Positions 1-9,919 are shown, counted from the stretch's first letter. The stretch: 64,000 bases of DNA from Vibrio neptunius (GCA_019339365.1 CP079859.1:310001-374000); one strand, 5' to 3'. Notes: generated by a model not told the origin, from the sequence alone. A program made the numbers and translations.

Positions 1-883
1 ACAGATTTGGCGTCCATCAACGTCTTGAACTCCGTGAAAAAGGAGAGAAGCAGGGTGCATTTCCTCATCAGTTGATCATGACAGCAACACCCATCCCACG
101 AACGCTAGCGATGACCGCCTACGCCGATCTCGAGACTTCCGTCATTGATGAACTCCCCCAGGGCGCACGCCTATCCAGACCGTCGCCATTCCGGATACAA
201 AAAGAGATGATATTGTCGAACGTGTACGTAACGCCTGCCTCAATGAAGGTAAACAAGCGTATTGGGTATGCACACTGATCGATGAGTCAGAAGTATTGGA
301 AGCTCAGGCCGCCGCCGATACCGCTGAAGAGCTAAAAAGAAAGCTGCCTGACGTTAACATTGGCTTGGTACATGGCCGGATGAAACCAGCCGAAAAACAA
401 ACCGTCATGCAAGATTTCAAAGACAACAAGTTACACCTGCTGGTTGCCACAACTGTCATCGAAGTAGGGGTTGATGTCCCCAATTCAAGCTTAATGATCA
501 TTGAAAACCCGGAGCGATTGGGATTGGCTCAGCTCCACCAGTTACGCGGGCGAGTGGGTCGAGGTAGTGTAGCCAGCCACTGTGTACTGCTCTACCATTC
601 TCCATTGTCTAAAACAGCACAAAAGCGTTTAGGAGTACTTCGCGAAAGTAATGATGGATTTGTGATAGCTCAACGCGATCTGGAAATTCGCGGCCCCGGT
701 GAACTTTTGGGTACTAAGCAGACTGGTATGGCCGACTTTAAAATCGCCGATCTGGTTCGCGATCAGCATCTCATACCTGAAGTACAGCGTGTCGCACGTC
801 ATATTCATGATAACTTCCCAGACAATGCAGCTGCGATTATCAACCGCTGGTTAGGTGATAGAGATATGTATTCGAAGGCGTAA
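1..883 (+). pseudogene. recG: ATP-dependent DNA helicase RecG, C-terminal part, frameshifted as sequenced
   Basis: RecG remodels stalled replication forks and Holliday junctions in the cytoplasm. Only the C-terminal helicase part is here because the gene starts left of the window. Reading from base 3 gives a typical RecG stretch with helicase motif III ([10 protein letters not shown]); from about 160 the match continues in another frame to the stop at 881-883. That part carries motif VI (GRVGRG) and the RecG-type tail RDLEIRGPGELLGTKQTG. The frames join if the C run at 155-159 (five C) had six, restoring [11 protein letters not shown]. The rest is undamaged, so an error in the run is more likely than decay. 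Identity is very sure; whether the break is real is not. Confidence 0.93.
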
Positions 884-906
884 GCGGTAGGTGAACAGAA
901 TTCTTT

Positions 907-1006
907 GAGAGATTCCCTACTCACTCCTTCGTCGCTCTATGGAATGACACGTTTTAGCTACGTTATCCTCAAGAGTGAGGCACGAGCGAGTTGGGATCTC
1001 TGAAGG
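907..1006. repeat. Imperfect inverted repeat between recG and cysQ
   Basis: The 148 bases between recG and cysQ hold two arms facing each other: AGAGATTCCCTACTCACTC from about 908 and the inverse of GAGCGAGTTGGGATCTCT near 984-1001, with a few mismatches and about 57 bases between. No open reading frame is present. It resembles dispersed intergenic repeats I recall from Vibrio genomes, but a single copy in this window cannot prove that. It could also act as a weak transcription barrier between the two convergent genes. Confidence 0.4.
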
Positions 1007-1031
1007 CAAGTAGATAGCTTATATCGATTCT

Positions 1032-1860
1032 CTAGTCCTTCACCTTTAAAATCTCATCCCAAGGTAAGTTCTCATCTCCAAGAACCAAGAAGTTTGGGTT
1101 TTCCAAGGTTTCACGCTCATTGTAGGACAGAGGCTCAAGCTGAGTACTTAGAATCCGACCGCCCGCCTCTTCAACAATGCACTGAGTCGCAGCGGTATCC
1201 CACTCTCCGGTCGGTCCAAGGCGGAGGTAGCAATCCACAGCACCCTCAGCGACCAAGCACGCTTTAAGTGCTGCCGATCCCAAAGGCACCAAATCATAAT
1301 TCCAACCACTGCTCATACGACTAGTAATACGATTGATGTCCTGACGACGGCTGATCGCAATCGCGATAGGGTGTGCCTTACCATCATGATTGTGGGATTT
1401 GATCCGCACACTTTCATCCATATCGGGAATCTTCCACGCCCCTTTGTCTTTATAGGCATAGTAAGTCACACCAGACACAGGGCCATACACAACGCCCATT
1501 ACTGGTTGATGATTTTCGATCAGTGCAATAATGGTGGCAAAGTCTCCGCTGCGAGCGATAAATTCCTGGGTCCCATCGAGTGGATCAACCAACCAGTAGC
1601 GACTCCATTGTGAGCGTTTTTCGAGGCTGATGTCTGCCGCTTCTTCGGACAAAATCGGAATATCCGGCGTCAGTTCAGCAAGCTGTTCCATAATCAGCTT
1701 ATGTGCCGCGATGTCGGCACTAGTGACAGGTGTTTCATCACTTTTGGTGTAGGCTTGGTATTCTTTTTTTCTCATAAATATCGAGAATGAGTTGGCCTGC
1801 CGAGCGGGCAATATCAATTACGGCTGGCAAATGGTGGGAAAGGTCTTCTGTCATTGGCAT
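1032..1860 (-). pseudogene. cysQ: 3'(2'),5'-bisphosphate nucleotidase CysQ, frameshifted as sequenced
   Basis: CysQ removes the 3' phosphate from PAPS/PAP, protecting sulfate assimilation from PAP build-up. It belongs to the magnesium-dependent inositol monophosphatase fold. The reading frame shows the metal-binding signature WLVDPLDGTQEF and the second motif GEWDTAA. The likely start is ATG at 1860, with AGGA six bases upstream; this gives MPMTEDLSHHLPAVIDIARSAG, which changes frame at the T run 1764-1770 (seven T). Six would give YEKKEYQAYTKSDETPV and an intact 275-residue protein. It starts 26 bases after nudE and is probably cotranscribed. Without the N-terminal segment the frame could only start at weak codons. 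Sequencing error is the likeliest cause. Confidence 0.9.
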
Positions 1861-1886
1861 AGTCAATCCTTCACGCTCTACATTGA

Positions 1887-2435
1887 TTATGGTTTTAAGA
1901 TACGTAGAGCAAGCATCAGCGCGGTAATACTGCGCGCCTCACAAAAATCGAGGTGAGTCAGAAGTTCTTCGGCTTGAGCGAGTGGCCAGCGAATCACTTC
2001 CAGTGGTTCCGGTTCATCCCCTTCTAGTTGTTCTGAGTATAGTTCCTCTGCGATAAACAGGGTCATTTTGCTTGAGAAATAAGAAGGGGCGAGCACTACA
2101 TCTTTCATTGGCGTCAGTTTGTTGGTACCCAAACCGATTTCTTCTTTTAGCTCTCGGTCTGCTGCTTGTGCTGGAGATTCTCCAGAATCAATCAAACCTT
2201 TAGGAAAACCAAGCTCATAACGCTCTGTACCCGCCGCATACTCACGAACCAGTAGTATGTCTCCTTCTGCAGTCACCGGTACCATCATGACGGCATTACG
2301 ACCACTCGGTTTCATGCGTTCATAAGTCCGTTCGACACCATTGCTAAAACGTAAATCAAGTGCCTCAATAGCAAATAATTTGGATCGAGCTACTGTTTGT
2401 TTTTCCAAAATTTCTGGTGGATTCCGTTTAGACAC
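1887..2435 (-). CDS. nudE: ADP compounds hydrolase NudE (Nudix family)
   Basis: A 182-residue Nudix hydrolase. NudE enzymes cleave ADP-ribose, AP3A and NADH to AMP and a second phosphate product. The Nudix box is complete: GLIDSGE, seven residues, then RELKEEIG, which supplies the Mg-binding glutamates. Length and N-terminal region (KRNPPEILEKQTVARSKLF) match gammaproteobacterial NudE rather than the NudF ADP-ribose pyrophosphatases. It lies just before cysQ on the same strand, the usual nudE-cysQ pair in gammaproteobacteria, so both probably share a transcript and a nucleotide clean-up role. A terminator separates it from nfuA upstream. Confidence 0.95.
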   Translation of the reverse strand: MSKRNPPEILEKQTVARSKLFAIEALDLRFSNGVERTYERMKPSGRNAVMMVPVTAEGDILLVREYAAGTERYELGFPKGLIDSGESPAQAADRELKEEIGLGTNKLTPMKDVVLAPSYFSSKMTLFIAEELYSEQLEGDEPEPLEVIRWPLAQAEELLTHLDFCEARSITALMLALRILKP

Positions 2436-2498
2436 TTGCTTGCTCCTTAGCGGTAGAGGAAGTCATTAATATATGAGAAAACTGCTATGTTTGAAAAC

Positions 2499-2526
2499 AA
2501 AAAAGGGCTGACTTTTTCGTCAACCC
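2499..2526 (-). terminator. Rho-independent terminator of nfuA
   Basis: Read on the minus strand, GGGTTGAC, loop GAAAAA, GTCAGCCC makes an eight-pair stem with one G-U pair, followed by TTTTTT. It lies about 40 bases after the nfuA stop and before nudE. Confidence 0.8.
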
Positions 2527-2566
2527 TTTGTCGTACATATGGTTAAATCTTATGTTGAACCATTTA

Positions 2567-3154
2567 TCAGTAGTAAGAGTGCTCGCCACGATCGTGCTCT
2601 GTTGCATCGCGAACCGCAGACAGTTCTCCTTCGAACTGTTGCAGTAACTCTTTTTCAATACCTTCTTTTAGCGTCACGTCGACCATAGAACACCCATTAC
2701 AGCCGCCACCGAAGGCAACAATCGCAACACCGTCATCGGTAATCTCTACTAAGTTAACGTGGCCACCATGACCTGCTAACTGGGGGTTAACCTGGGTTTG
2801 GATTGCATATTCAACACGCTCAACCAATGGTGCATCATCAGAGACTTTACGCATTTTCGCGTTAGGCGCTTTCAGCGTCAGTTGAGAACCCATCTTGTCA
2901 GTGACGAAGTCAATCTCAGCATCTTCAAGGAATGGTAGACTCAGCTCGTCAATGTAAGCGGAGAAACCTTCATACTTGATCTCAGTGTCTGAAGCTTCAA
3001 TCGCTTCAGTTGGGCAGTAAGAAACGCCACATTCGGCATTTTGCGTCCCTGGATTCACAACAAATACGCGGATGTTTGTCCCTTCTGGCTGCTGGCTCAA
3101 AAGGTTAGCAAAGTGTTTTTGGGCATTTTCAGTAATAGTAATAGGATTTGACAC
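2567..3154 (-). CDS. nfuA: Fe-S cluster carrier protein NfuA
   Basis: NfuA carries 4Fe-4S clusters and repairs or matures iron-sulfur proteins under oxidative or iron stress. The 195-residue product has the expected two parts: an N-terminal degenerate A-type domain (about 1-95, missing the usual three cysteines) and a C-terminal Nfu domain (about 105-185). The Nfu domain carries the cluster motif [11 protein letters not shown] with Cys152 and Cys155. Length and architecture match E. coli NfuA (191 residues). In E. coli nfuA also lies beside the comF-like gene gntX and near bioH, the same neighbourhood as here. A terminator follows the gene. I have no doubt about identity. Confidence 0.97.
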   Translation of the reverse strand: MSNPITITENAQKHFANLLSQQPEGTNIRVFVVNPGTQNAECGVSYCPTEAIEASDTEIKYEGFSAYIDELSLPFLEDAEIDFVTDKMGSQLTLKAPNAKMRKVSDDAPLVERVEYAIQTQVNPQLAGHGGHVNLVEITDDGVAIVAFGGGCNGCSMVDVTLKEGIEKELLQQFEGELSAVRDATEHDRGEHSYY

Positions 3155-3247
3155 GACGAATACCTGAGTAAATTTGTAGGTTATTTAAGCGCCATTTTAC
3201 TCCTGATTTCCTCAAGATCTAGCCTTTTAGATCAAATCAGCGCTACT

Positions 3248-3952
3248 TTAGCGATTAGAAGGTTCCGGAGTGCGGCAAATGCAGTAAATATCAATCGTTT
3301 TCACACCGGCATCAAGCAACAATTGGCATAATTGATGTACGGTACTGCCCGTAGTTAGCACATCATCGATAATAGCAACATGCCCAGCCTTTATCGATTG
3401 ATTCAGACAAAAAGCCCGACGAACATTCTCCTTACGCTGCTTTTTATTCATTCCTTGTTGCCTGTCCGTTGCTCGCACCTTTTTAAAGAGCGCTTTACAA
3501 GGTACGGCCAGTGCTCGTCCAATTTGGCATGCCAGATGATGACTTTGGTTGTAGCCTCGATAACAGTAACGACGCCAATGCAAAGGGACAAAAGTAATTA
3601 GGTCTGGTCGTGTGTCGATACGCGGTACCAGAAGCAAAGCTAAGGTTTTAGCTTGCCAGTACTGGCCTTCATATTTCAGGCGGTGAACATAGCTCGATAG
3701 CGGCGGTTGATAATCCCCAACGCAGTATAAATTTGTCCACAACGGTGGGGAAACTAAACACTCTCCGCACATATCCACAGATTGAGGCGTCACTAAGCCG
3801 CACCGTCTGCAACGCGCAACTGGCGCAAAACATTGCTGACAAAAGCAACAAAACAAGGGATGGGTCGCTTGCGATTCAATTATCATCTGGCATAAATCAC
3901 AATGACTTGGCAACAGGTAGGCTGTGTGTTTCTTGATCCAATCGGTTAACAT
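3248..3952 (-). CDS. comF: ComF family phosphoribosyltransferase-like protein (GntX/ComF)
   Basis: ComF proteins help internalise DNA during natural transformation in several bacteria; the E. coli homologue has been called GntX. The product has a cysteine-rich N-terminal part (CDLC, CCFCQQC, CRRCGL, CGEC), probably binding zinc, then a type I phosphoribosyltransferase fold with the PRPP-loop motif VAIIDDVLTTGST. I chose ATG at 3950-3952 (MLTDWIKKHT). A longer frame begins at TTG 3976, close to the bioH side, and is less likely. It is divergent from bioH with 58 bases between, so promoters must overlap. Together with dprA elsewhere in the window it fits a naturally competent Vibrio. Confidence 0.93.
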   Translation of the reverse strand: MLTDWIKKHTAYLLPSHCDLCQMIIESQATHPLFCCFCQQCFAPVARCRRCGLVTPQSVDMCGECLVSPPLWTNLYCVGDYQPPLSSYVHRLKYEGQYWQAKTLALLLVPRIDTRPDLITFVPLHWRRYCYRGYNQSHHLACQIGRALAVPCKALFKKVRATDRQQGMNKKQRKENVRRAFCLNQSIKAGHVAIIDDVLTTGSTVHQLCQLLLDAGVKTIDIYCICRTPEPSNR

Positions 3953-4010
3953 GGCGCTCAATATCTTAGAACTCAATAGTTAACTTACCGCTTTAATTCA
4001 GGTGTAAAGG

Positions 4011-4808
4011 ATGGAAAACGTGGTACAAAATGAGATCAAACCAACAACGCCATATTGGCAATCAACGGGTCATGGTAACGATTTGGTCTTAGTACATGGT
4101 TGGGGAATGAATGGCGCTGTATGGCATCAGGCCGCTGAGCAGTTAAGTGAGCACTTTCGGGTACACGTTGTTGATCTACCTGGGTTTGGCCATAGCCATC
4201 AATTGCATTTCGAAACGATGGAAGAACTCATACAACAGGTGCTGGAGAGCGCCCCAGACAATGCAATTTGGCTCGGCTGGTCTTTGGGCGGCTTGGTGGC
4301 AACGCATATCGCTATTCATCACCCTGAGCGCATCACTAAACTGATCACCGTGGCAAGCTCACCTAAGTTTTCAGCAGACAAACGCTGGCGCGGAATACAA
4401 CCTCAAGTATTGAATGCGTTTACAGAACAATTGGTCGACGACTTTCGTGTTACCGTAGAGCGCTTTATGGCTTTACAGGCAATGGGTAGCCCTTCTGCCC
4501 GACAAGACGTCAAAAACCTCAAGAAAGCCATCCTATCTCGTCCAGAGCCAAATCCTCAATCCCTACTCACTGGCTTAAAGCTACTGGCACATGTAGATTA
4601 TCGTCAGGCGCTACCTAATATCTCAATACCCACCCTACGCTTATATGGACGCCTTGATGGTTTGGTACCGGCTAAAGTCGCTACTGAGGTGGATACATTG
4701 ATGCCAACCAGTGAGAGCTATGTATTTAGCGCTTCATCACATGCACCATTCATGACGGAATTTAATGAGTTTTGTCAGCAAGTTACTCGCTTTTCTACTG
4801 ACAGATAA
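4011..4808 (+). CDS. bioH: Pimeloyl-ACP methyl ester carboxylesterase BioH
   Basis: BioH hydrolyses the methyl ester of pimeloyl-ACP, ending the disguised fatty-acid-like synthesis of the biotin precursor. The 265-residue alpha/beta hydrolase shows the oxyanion motif HGWGMNG, the nucleophile elbow GWSLGG (Ser91), the acid in YGRLDG (Asp216) and the base in SSHAPF (His244). The lid region has the expected FMALQAMGSPSARQD segment. It is divergent from comF, as in E. coli and Vibrio. The first ATG has a reasonable AAAGGA site. The rest of the biotin operon is not in this window, which is normal for bioH. Confidence 0.96.
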   Translation: MENVVQNEIKPTTPYWQSTGHGNDLVLVHGWGMNGAVWHQAAEQLSEHFRVHVVDLPGFGHSHQLHFETMEELIQQVLESAPDNAIWLGWSLGGLVATHIAIHHPERITKLITVASSPKFSADKRWRGIQPQVLNAFTEQLVDDFRVTVERFMALQAMGSPSARQDVKNLKKAILSRPEPNPQSLLTGLKLLAHVDYRQALPNISIPTLRLYGRLDGLVPAKVATEVDTLMPTSESYVFSASSHAPFMTEFNEFCQQVTRFSTDR

Positions 4809-4915
4809 CAATTATTTTATCCAACACGCTAAAATTATGACTCTACAGGCCGATAAGTAACCAAGCCAAGAAAACGCTGTTTTATTGTATTTTTGGCATG
4901 GCGTGAGGAGGTTAA

Positions 4916-5386
4916 ATGCTCGTATCACCTACAAATGTAAGTGTACCGCTGATCGCCCCATCGGTTAATGTGCAAACGGAGCAGGCAGCCAGAGACAATA
5001 AAGTCCGCGAGCCCGTCACTCCCACTGTGGCATTAACCAAAAGTAACGCAGAACGTAAAGTTAAAGCCGATGATAAAAGGCGACAACAATCCTCTTGGGA
5101 TCCGGCTGAGCACCCAAGCTATGAAGCCAGCGAACAGGAAGACGTTAAAGCCACTTATCAGGAAGATCCGAAAGATACGCTCGAACGGATTTTTCAATTG
5201 ATTGCTCTGGACAGCTACAGTGAAGATCAGGGCAAGGGCTACGCGATGCGCTTTCGGTTACCAAGGCACATAATCGATGCGGCGATAACTGAAGGCAAAA
5301 TGGCCAAGCGCAGAACCGTGATTAAGTTTCACTACGGTGATGCGGTTGCACCCAATACACCTTCAGATGTCATTGCGGTGTTGTAG
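4916..5386 (+). CDS. Conserved hypothetical protein, charged, 156 residues
   Basis: I do not recognise a named family. The frame starts at ATG 4916 behind a strong GAGGAGG ribosome site. Residues 1-90 look disordered: rich in Lys, Glu, Gln, Asp and Pro, without hydrophobic stretches. The last third (about 82-156) looks folded, with a predicted helix DTLERIFQLIALDSY and a segment ending MAKRRTVIKFHYGD. No signal peptide or membrane helix is visible, so it should be cytoplasmic. It stands alone between bioH and a terminator shared with tex. The codon use and strong ribosome site indicate a real gene. No function can be inferred. Confidence 0.75.
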   Translation: MLVSPTNVSVPLIAPSVNVQTEQAARDNKVREPVTPTVALTKSNAERKVKADDKRRQQSSWDPAEHPSYEASEQEDVKATYQEDPKDTLERIFQLIALDSYSEDQGKGYAMRFRLPRHIIDAAITEGKMAKRRTVIKFHYGDAVAPNTPSDVIAVL

Positions 5387-5414
5387 TACCTAAAGATTGA
5401 ATTAGGAAATACCG

Positions 5415-5450
5415 AAAAAAATCCCCGCTATTGCGGGGATTTGTATTTTT
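5415..5450. terminator. Bidirectional terminator between the 156-residue gene and tex
   Basis: ATCCCCGC, loop TATT, GCGGGGAT (5421-5440) has an A run before it and a T-rich run after it, so it can end transcription in both directions between these convergent genes. Confidence 0.88.
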
Positions 5451-5458
5451 AGCCGAAG

Positions 5459-7786
5459 CTATTTTTTGGCTTTGGCAAAAGCAGCGGCAAATGCCCCGCC
5501 CATCGCGCCATTTGCTGGCTCTTCACGACGACGTTGGCTACCTTTGTTGCCTTGGCTCTGACGTTGTTGACCACGTGGCGCGGTAGAACGCTGAGAACGG
5601 TTATCTTGGCCCGGTTCATCATTAAGACGCATAGATAGGCCAATACGCTTACGCTGAATGTCCACTTCCATCACTTTGACTTTAACGATATCCCCCGCCT
5701 TAACGACTTCTCTTGGATCAGAGACAAATCGATCGGTTAAAGCCGAAATATGCACTAGGCCATCTTGATGCACGCCAATATCAACGAAAGCGCCAAAATT
5801 CGCCACGTTGGATACCACGCCTTCCAGCACCATACCCGGTTCGAGATCTGACACTTCATTTACGCCATCAGCGAACGTTGCAGTTTTGAATTCGGGGCGA
5901 GGATCTCGCCCTGGCTTGTCCAACTCTTTGATGATGTCGCTGACCGTCGGAACACCAAAATTGTCATCGGTGTAATCCACAGCATGTAAGCCACGCAGGA
6001 ACTGAGTATCACCAATCAAGGCGCGAACGTCTTTGCTGTTTTTCTCTGCGATAGCTTTCACCACAGGATACGCTTCTGGGTGAACCGATGACGCATCCAG
6101 CGGGTTCTTACCATCCATAATACGGAGGAAACCTGCACACTGTTCAAACGCTTTTGGCCCAAGGCGGGCGACTTTCTTCAGTGTGGTACGTGCTTCAAAA
6201 CGGCCATTCTCGTCGCGGTAATCAACAATGTTCTGCGCAATAGTGCTCGACAGCCCCGCCACTCGCGTTAACAAAGCAGGAGACGCCGTATTCACATCAA
6301 CACCAACAGCGTTTACACAGTCCTCAACAACCGCATCCAGACGCTTAGCCAGCATCGACTGGCTGACGTCGTGTTGATACTGGCCAACACCAATCGATTT
6401 AGGGTCAATTTTCACCAGCTCCGCCAGTGGGTCTTGCAGACGGCGAGCAATCGACACTGCGCCACGCAGTGACACGTCCAAACCAGGGAATTCTTTGGCA
6501 GCCAGCTCTGACGCCGAATAGACGGACGCGCCCGCTTCACTGACCATAATCTTCTGCACGTTAAGGTTATTTCGCTTAATCAGATCAGCGACAAAACTGT
6601 CCGTTTCACGCGATGCCGTGCCGTTACCAATGGCAATTAGGTCGACATTAAACTGCTGTACCAGCTTCGCCACCACCTGAGCCGATTTGTCATACTGTTT
6701 TTGCGGCGGATGAGGGTAGATGGTTTCTGTTGCTAGCACTTTACCTGTTGAATCTACCACCGCGATTTTCGACCCCGTTCTCAAGCCCGGATCGAGACCT
6801 AGCGTGGCTCGTGGACCTGCTGGAGCCGCCATCAATAAATCTTTCAGGTTTGTGGCAAACACTTCAATCGCTTCGATTTCAGCACGCTCTTTCATCGCTC
6901 CCATCAGCTCAGTTTCCATGTGCATCGACACCTTGATGCGCCATGCCCAACTGATCACATGCTTACGCCACACATCCGCTGGGGCTTGGCTAAGTGAAAT
7001 ACCATAGTGATCGGCAATAATGGTTTCACAATACGACTGGCGAGCACCTTCTTCTTGCTCTGGGTCAGCATTCATCGCCAATGTTAAGAAACCTTCATTA
7101 CGGCCACGCAACATAGCCAGCGCACGATGCGATGGCACCTTGCTTAAGGCTTCATTGTGCTCAAAGTAATCTTTGAATTTTTCGCCTTCGCGCTCTTTGC
7201 CTTCCACAACGCGAGCCACCAGCTCTGCGCTACGGTTAAGATGCGTACGAATTTTTTCCAGCAGGTTGGCATCTTCAGCAATACGTTCCATCACAATGGC
7301 ACGCGCGCCATCAAGCGCCGCTTTCGTGTCTGCAATACCTTTGTCTGCATCAAGGTATTGAGCCGCTTCTTGCTCCGGCTCCGTCTGTGGTTCGTTCCAC
7401 AATTTGTCTGCCAGCGGTTCCAAACCAGCTTCAATCGCAATCTGACCTTTGGTGCGGCGCTTAGGTTTATAAGGCAGATACAGGTCTTCCAGACGGGTTT
7501 TACTGTCCGCCTGATTGATTTCAGTTTCGAGCTCAGTCGTCAATTTACCTTGCTCCTGAATGGATTTCAGAATCGTCTGACGACGATCATCCAATTCACG
7601 CAGGTAAGAGAGACGGCTGTCGAGATTACGCAGTTGGGTATCATCCAAACCACCTGTCACTTCTTTTCGATAGCGGGCGATAAATGGCACCGTATTGCCA
7701 TCATCGATGAGATTAACAGCAGCGTTAACTTGCTCAGTACGAACATTCAGTTCGTGAGCAATCATTTGACAGATAGCTTGGCTCAT
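5459..7786 (-). CDS. tex: RNA-binding transcriptional accessory protein Tex
   Basis: Tex is a large nucleic-acid-binding protein linked to transcription and RNA metabolism, related to the core of eukaryotic Spt6. The 775-residue product shows the usual order: N-terminal helical HTH region ([17 protein letters not shown]), a YqgF/RNase H-like domain from about residue 325 ([17 protein letters not shown]), helix-hairpin-helix repeats around 490-570 ([16 protein letters not shown]) and an S1 domain near 645-715 ([21 protein letters not shown]). A low-complexity basic tail rich in Gln, Arg and Ser follows. Length is normal. It is transcribed alone and ends in a shared terminator. Confidence 0.97.
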   Translation of the reverse strand: MSQAICQMIAHELNVRTEQVNAAVNLIDDGNTVPFIARYRKEVTGGLDDTQLRNLDSRLSYLRELDDRRQTILKSIQEQGKLTTELETEINQADSKTRLEDLYLPYKPKRRTKGQIAIEAGLEPLADKLWNEPQTEPEQEAAQYLDADKGIADTKAALDGARAIVMERIAEDANLLEKIRTHLNRSAELVARVVEGKEREGEKFKDYFEHNEALSKVPSHRALAMLRGRNEGFLTLAMNADPEQEEGARQSYCETIIADHYGISLSQAPADVWRKHVISWAWRIKVSMHMETELMGAMKERAEIEAIEVFATNLKDLLMAAPAGPRATLGLDPGLRTGSKIAVVDSTGKVLATETIYPHPPQKQYDKSAQVVAKLVQQFNVDLIAIGNGTASRETDSFVADLIKRNNLNVQKIMVSEAGASVYSASELAAKEFPGLDVSLRGAVSIARRLQDPLAELVKIDPKSIGVGQYQHDVSQSMLAKRLDAVVEDCVNAVGVDVNTASPALLTRVAGLSSTIAQNIVDYRDENGRFEARTTLKKVARLGPKAFEQCAGFLRIMDGKNPLDASSVHPEAYPVVKAIAEKNSKDVRALIGDTQFLRGLHAVDYTDDNFGVPTVSDIIKELDKPGRDPRPEFKTATFADGVNEVSDLEPGMVLEGVVSNVANFGAFVDIGVHQDGLVHISALTDRFVSDPREVVKAGDIVKVKVMEVDIQRKRIGLSMRLNDEPGQDNRSQRSTAPRGQQRQSQGNKGSQRRREEPANGAMGGAFAAAFAKAKK

Positions 7787-8031
7787 CCGTTGATTCTCTT
7801 AATTATAGTGTGTGAAGGAGTTGGTCTGCTCTAGACATGGGGGCAAATCATGGATTTTGCAATGTTTTAAATCTTGCCCTGAAAAAATCACCGACGCCTG
7901 ATAGACACGGTGCACATTTGTGTCAAAACTGCAGTCGCAATTGAAATATATTCATTACATTTAAGTAAGTTATATCATTTCGAGTTAGTTAATAAGCATC
8001 GATACATCGATTTAGTTTGGGAAATTATTGC

Positions 8032-9912
8032 ATGAAGAAGCTCTCTTTGATTCTGACTTTGACAAGCGCCCTAATGACAGCCCCGCAAGCTTGGTCTGAA
8101 CCCCTTGCCACTACCACACAAAACCCTGCCTACCAGTTGGATAACGCACTGATTCTCGGACGCATCGAAAATGTCTACTATAGCGATATTCCAGAACTCA
8201 AAGGCGTACCCTTTATGGGCAAGATCGATACGGGTGCCGACACCACATCGATTCATGCTGAAAACATTCACATCACTAGCACGCACCCAGACTTTGAAGA
8301 CTTGACCGATGATGACCTACTTTGGGCGGTGGTCAATGATCGGCGAAAAAACAAGCTAAAGAGAAATACAGAAACCTACTTGTCTTATCAGATCACGATT
8401 GCCTTTACCATTCGCCACCCGTATACCGGCGAAGACATCAATATCAGAGATGATCTCGAACGCATCAGCATCATCCGCAGCCGCTCCAGCGAAAAACCAA
8501 TCCTTCGTCCAGCGGTACGAATGCCACTGACGATCGGTGGCCGCACCGTGGATGCCATGATTAACCTCACCAAACGTAGCCAGTTCTCGTCACCCATCCT
8601 GATTGGTAAAACGTTTCTTGAAGATAATGCTTGGGTGATGGCGAGTTATGATTACCTCCAAGAGCAGCCGCATGCTCAAGTCATAGGCAAAAAAGAAACA
8701 GTAGAAGTTGACGGCGTTCCCTATAAGGTCAGTGTTGCGACCACCAGCCGTTACACCAACGCCCATGCTTTGGATGTAAAAATCGACAAAAAGGCTCAAT
8801 CAGTCTCGTTCAAATTGGAAGATGACAAAGGCAAACGCAAAGCTATGACTCTGCCATTGATCCGTATTTTGAATACCAGCAATGGTGAGCGTCCACTGGT
8901 TTACCTACCAGTCAAGCTCAATCAGAATCACACTCAGCATTGGCTGGTTTATTTACGTGACCGCAGCCATTTAAGCAGTCAGATCAGCCTTGGACGAGAT
9001 GTCGCCAGCGAACATTTCGTTATCGATACCGATAGCGAAAACCTGCTCAAAAAAGCCGATACTAGCTTCAAGACGGCCCTCAAGTCTGATCCATTGGTGA
9101 TCTCACCCAAAGAGACCATCACCATAGACCAAGAGTTCAGCATTCCTGCACAGCCTAGTTTTATCGTTAAAACTCCACTACTGAGAGTCAAAGAGTTTGA
9201 ACTCAGCAAGAAAGGCGGCAAGGAACAGGTCAGTTTCACTCTTGAAAACCGCCAAGGTGAAATCAAAACGTTGACTAAGCCTGTCCTGCGTATACTCAAA
9301 GTCGGCAAATCCGTTCGTCCGGTTGTGGAAGGTGTATTCGAGTTAGGAGACAAAAAACGAGAACTGGAATTTGCTATCGATAGTCTTGGCAAAAATGACA
9401 CCAAGCCTTTCTTTGTCATGGGCCACAACATGGCGAAAAGCAATGTACTACTCAACACTCGTACAGAGGATCTACTCAGCCCAAGTCCGCTATTCAGAGC
9501 TGGTCACATTGAAGTCGTTCAAGTCGAAGATCTGGCTTTTCCGGTCAAGCTAGATACAGGAGCGGATGTCAGCTCAATCAATGCCAAGAACATCAAGCAG
9601 TATCAGAAAGATGGCAAAGATATGGTCACGTTCACCTATGAAAATGATGTCGGGATGAAACAGGAATTCACTCGAGAAGTAGTCGATGTGATGCGCATTA
9701 CAGCCAAGAAAGGGGAAAAAGCCAACGTGCGCCCTGTGGTTGAAATGCGAGTCAGGCTGGGAGAGTTGGATAAGATCATTCGCGTTAACCTCCAAGACAG
9801 AGGGCGTTTCCACTACAGCATGATTTTAGGCAAAAACTTCCTCAAATATGGGGCCATTGTTAGCAGTGATAAGGACTACATCATTACTGAAAAACCCGAC
9901 TACGAAAAATAA
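8032..9912 (+). CDS. Exported multi-repeat protein of the RimB-like retropepsin family (annotated as ATP-dependent zinc protease)
   Basis: A 626-residue protein with a signal peptide (MKKLSLILTLTSALMTAPQAWS). Databases usually call this family ATP-dependent zinc protease (PF05618), though the fold is retropepsin-like. Family members are normally one domain of about 150 residues. Here I see four tandem units, about 43-207, 224-340, 363-482 and 489-618. Each ends with an RP(A/L/V)V strand (160, 288, 430, 568) and an LG-type strand (190, 320, 463, 600). Only units 1 and 4 keep the active-site motif DTGAD (66-70 and 508-512). The upstream TTG frame would add five residues; ATG 8032 fits the signal peptide. 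Substrate is unknown. Confidence 0.85.
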   Translation: MKKLSLILTLTSALMTAPQAWSEPLATTTQNPAYQLDNALILGRIENVYYSDIPELKGVPFMGKIDTGADTTSIHAENIHITSTHPDFEDLTDDDLLWAVVNDRRKNKLKRNTETYLSYQITIAFTIRHPYTGEDINIRDDLERISIIRSRSSEKPILRPAVRMPLTIGGRTVDAMINLTKRSQFSSPILIGKTFLEDNAWVMASYDYLQEQPHAQVIGKKETVEVDGVPYKVSVATTSRYTNAHALDVKIDKKAQSVSFKLEDDKGKRKAMTLPLIRILNTSNGERPLVYLPVKLNQNHTQHWLVYLRDRSHLSSQISLGRDVASEHFVIDTDSENLLKKADTSFKTALKSDPLVISPKETITIDQEFSIPAQPSFIVKTPLLRVKEFELSKKGGKEQVSFTLENRQGEIKTLTKPVLRILKVGKSVRPVVEGVFELGDKKRELEFAIDSLGKNDTKPFFVMGHNMAKSNVLLNTRTEDLLSPSPLFRAGHIEVVQVEDLAFPVKLDTGADVSSINAKNIKQYQKDGKDMVTFTYENDVGMKQEFTREVVDVMRITAKKGEKANVRPVVEMRVRLGELDKIIRVNLQDRGRFHYSMILGKNFLKYGAIVSSDKDYIITEKPDYEK

Positions 9913-9919
9913 AAGACAA

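Noticed and set aside
7157..7834. 225-residue open frame on the plus strand opposite the start of tex
   Set aside because: It lies entirely antisense to a certain tex gene, is rich in Phe, Arg and Gln from reversed codons, and has no ribosome site or known motif.
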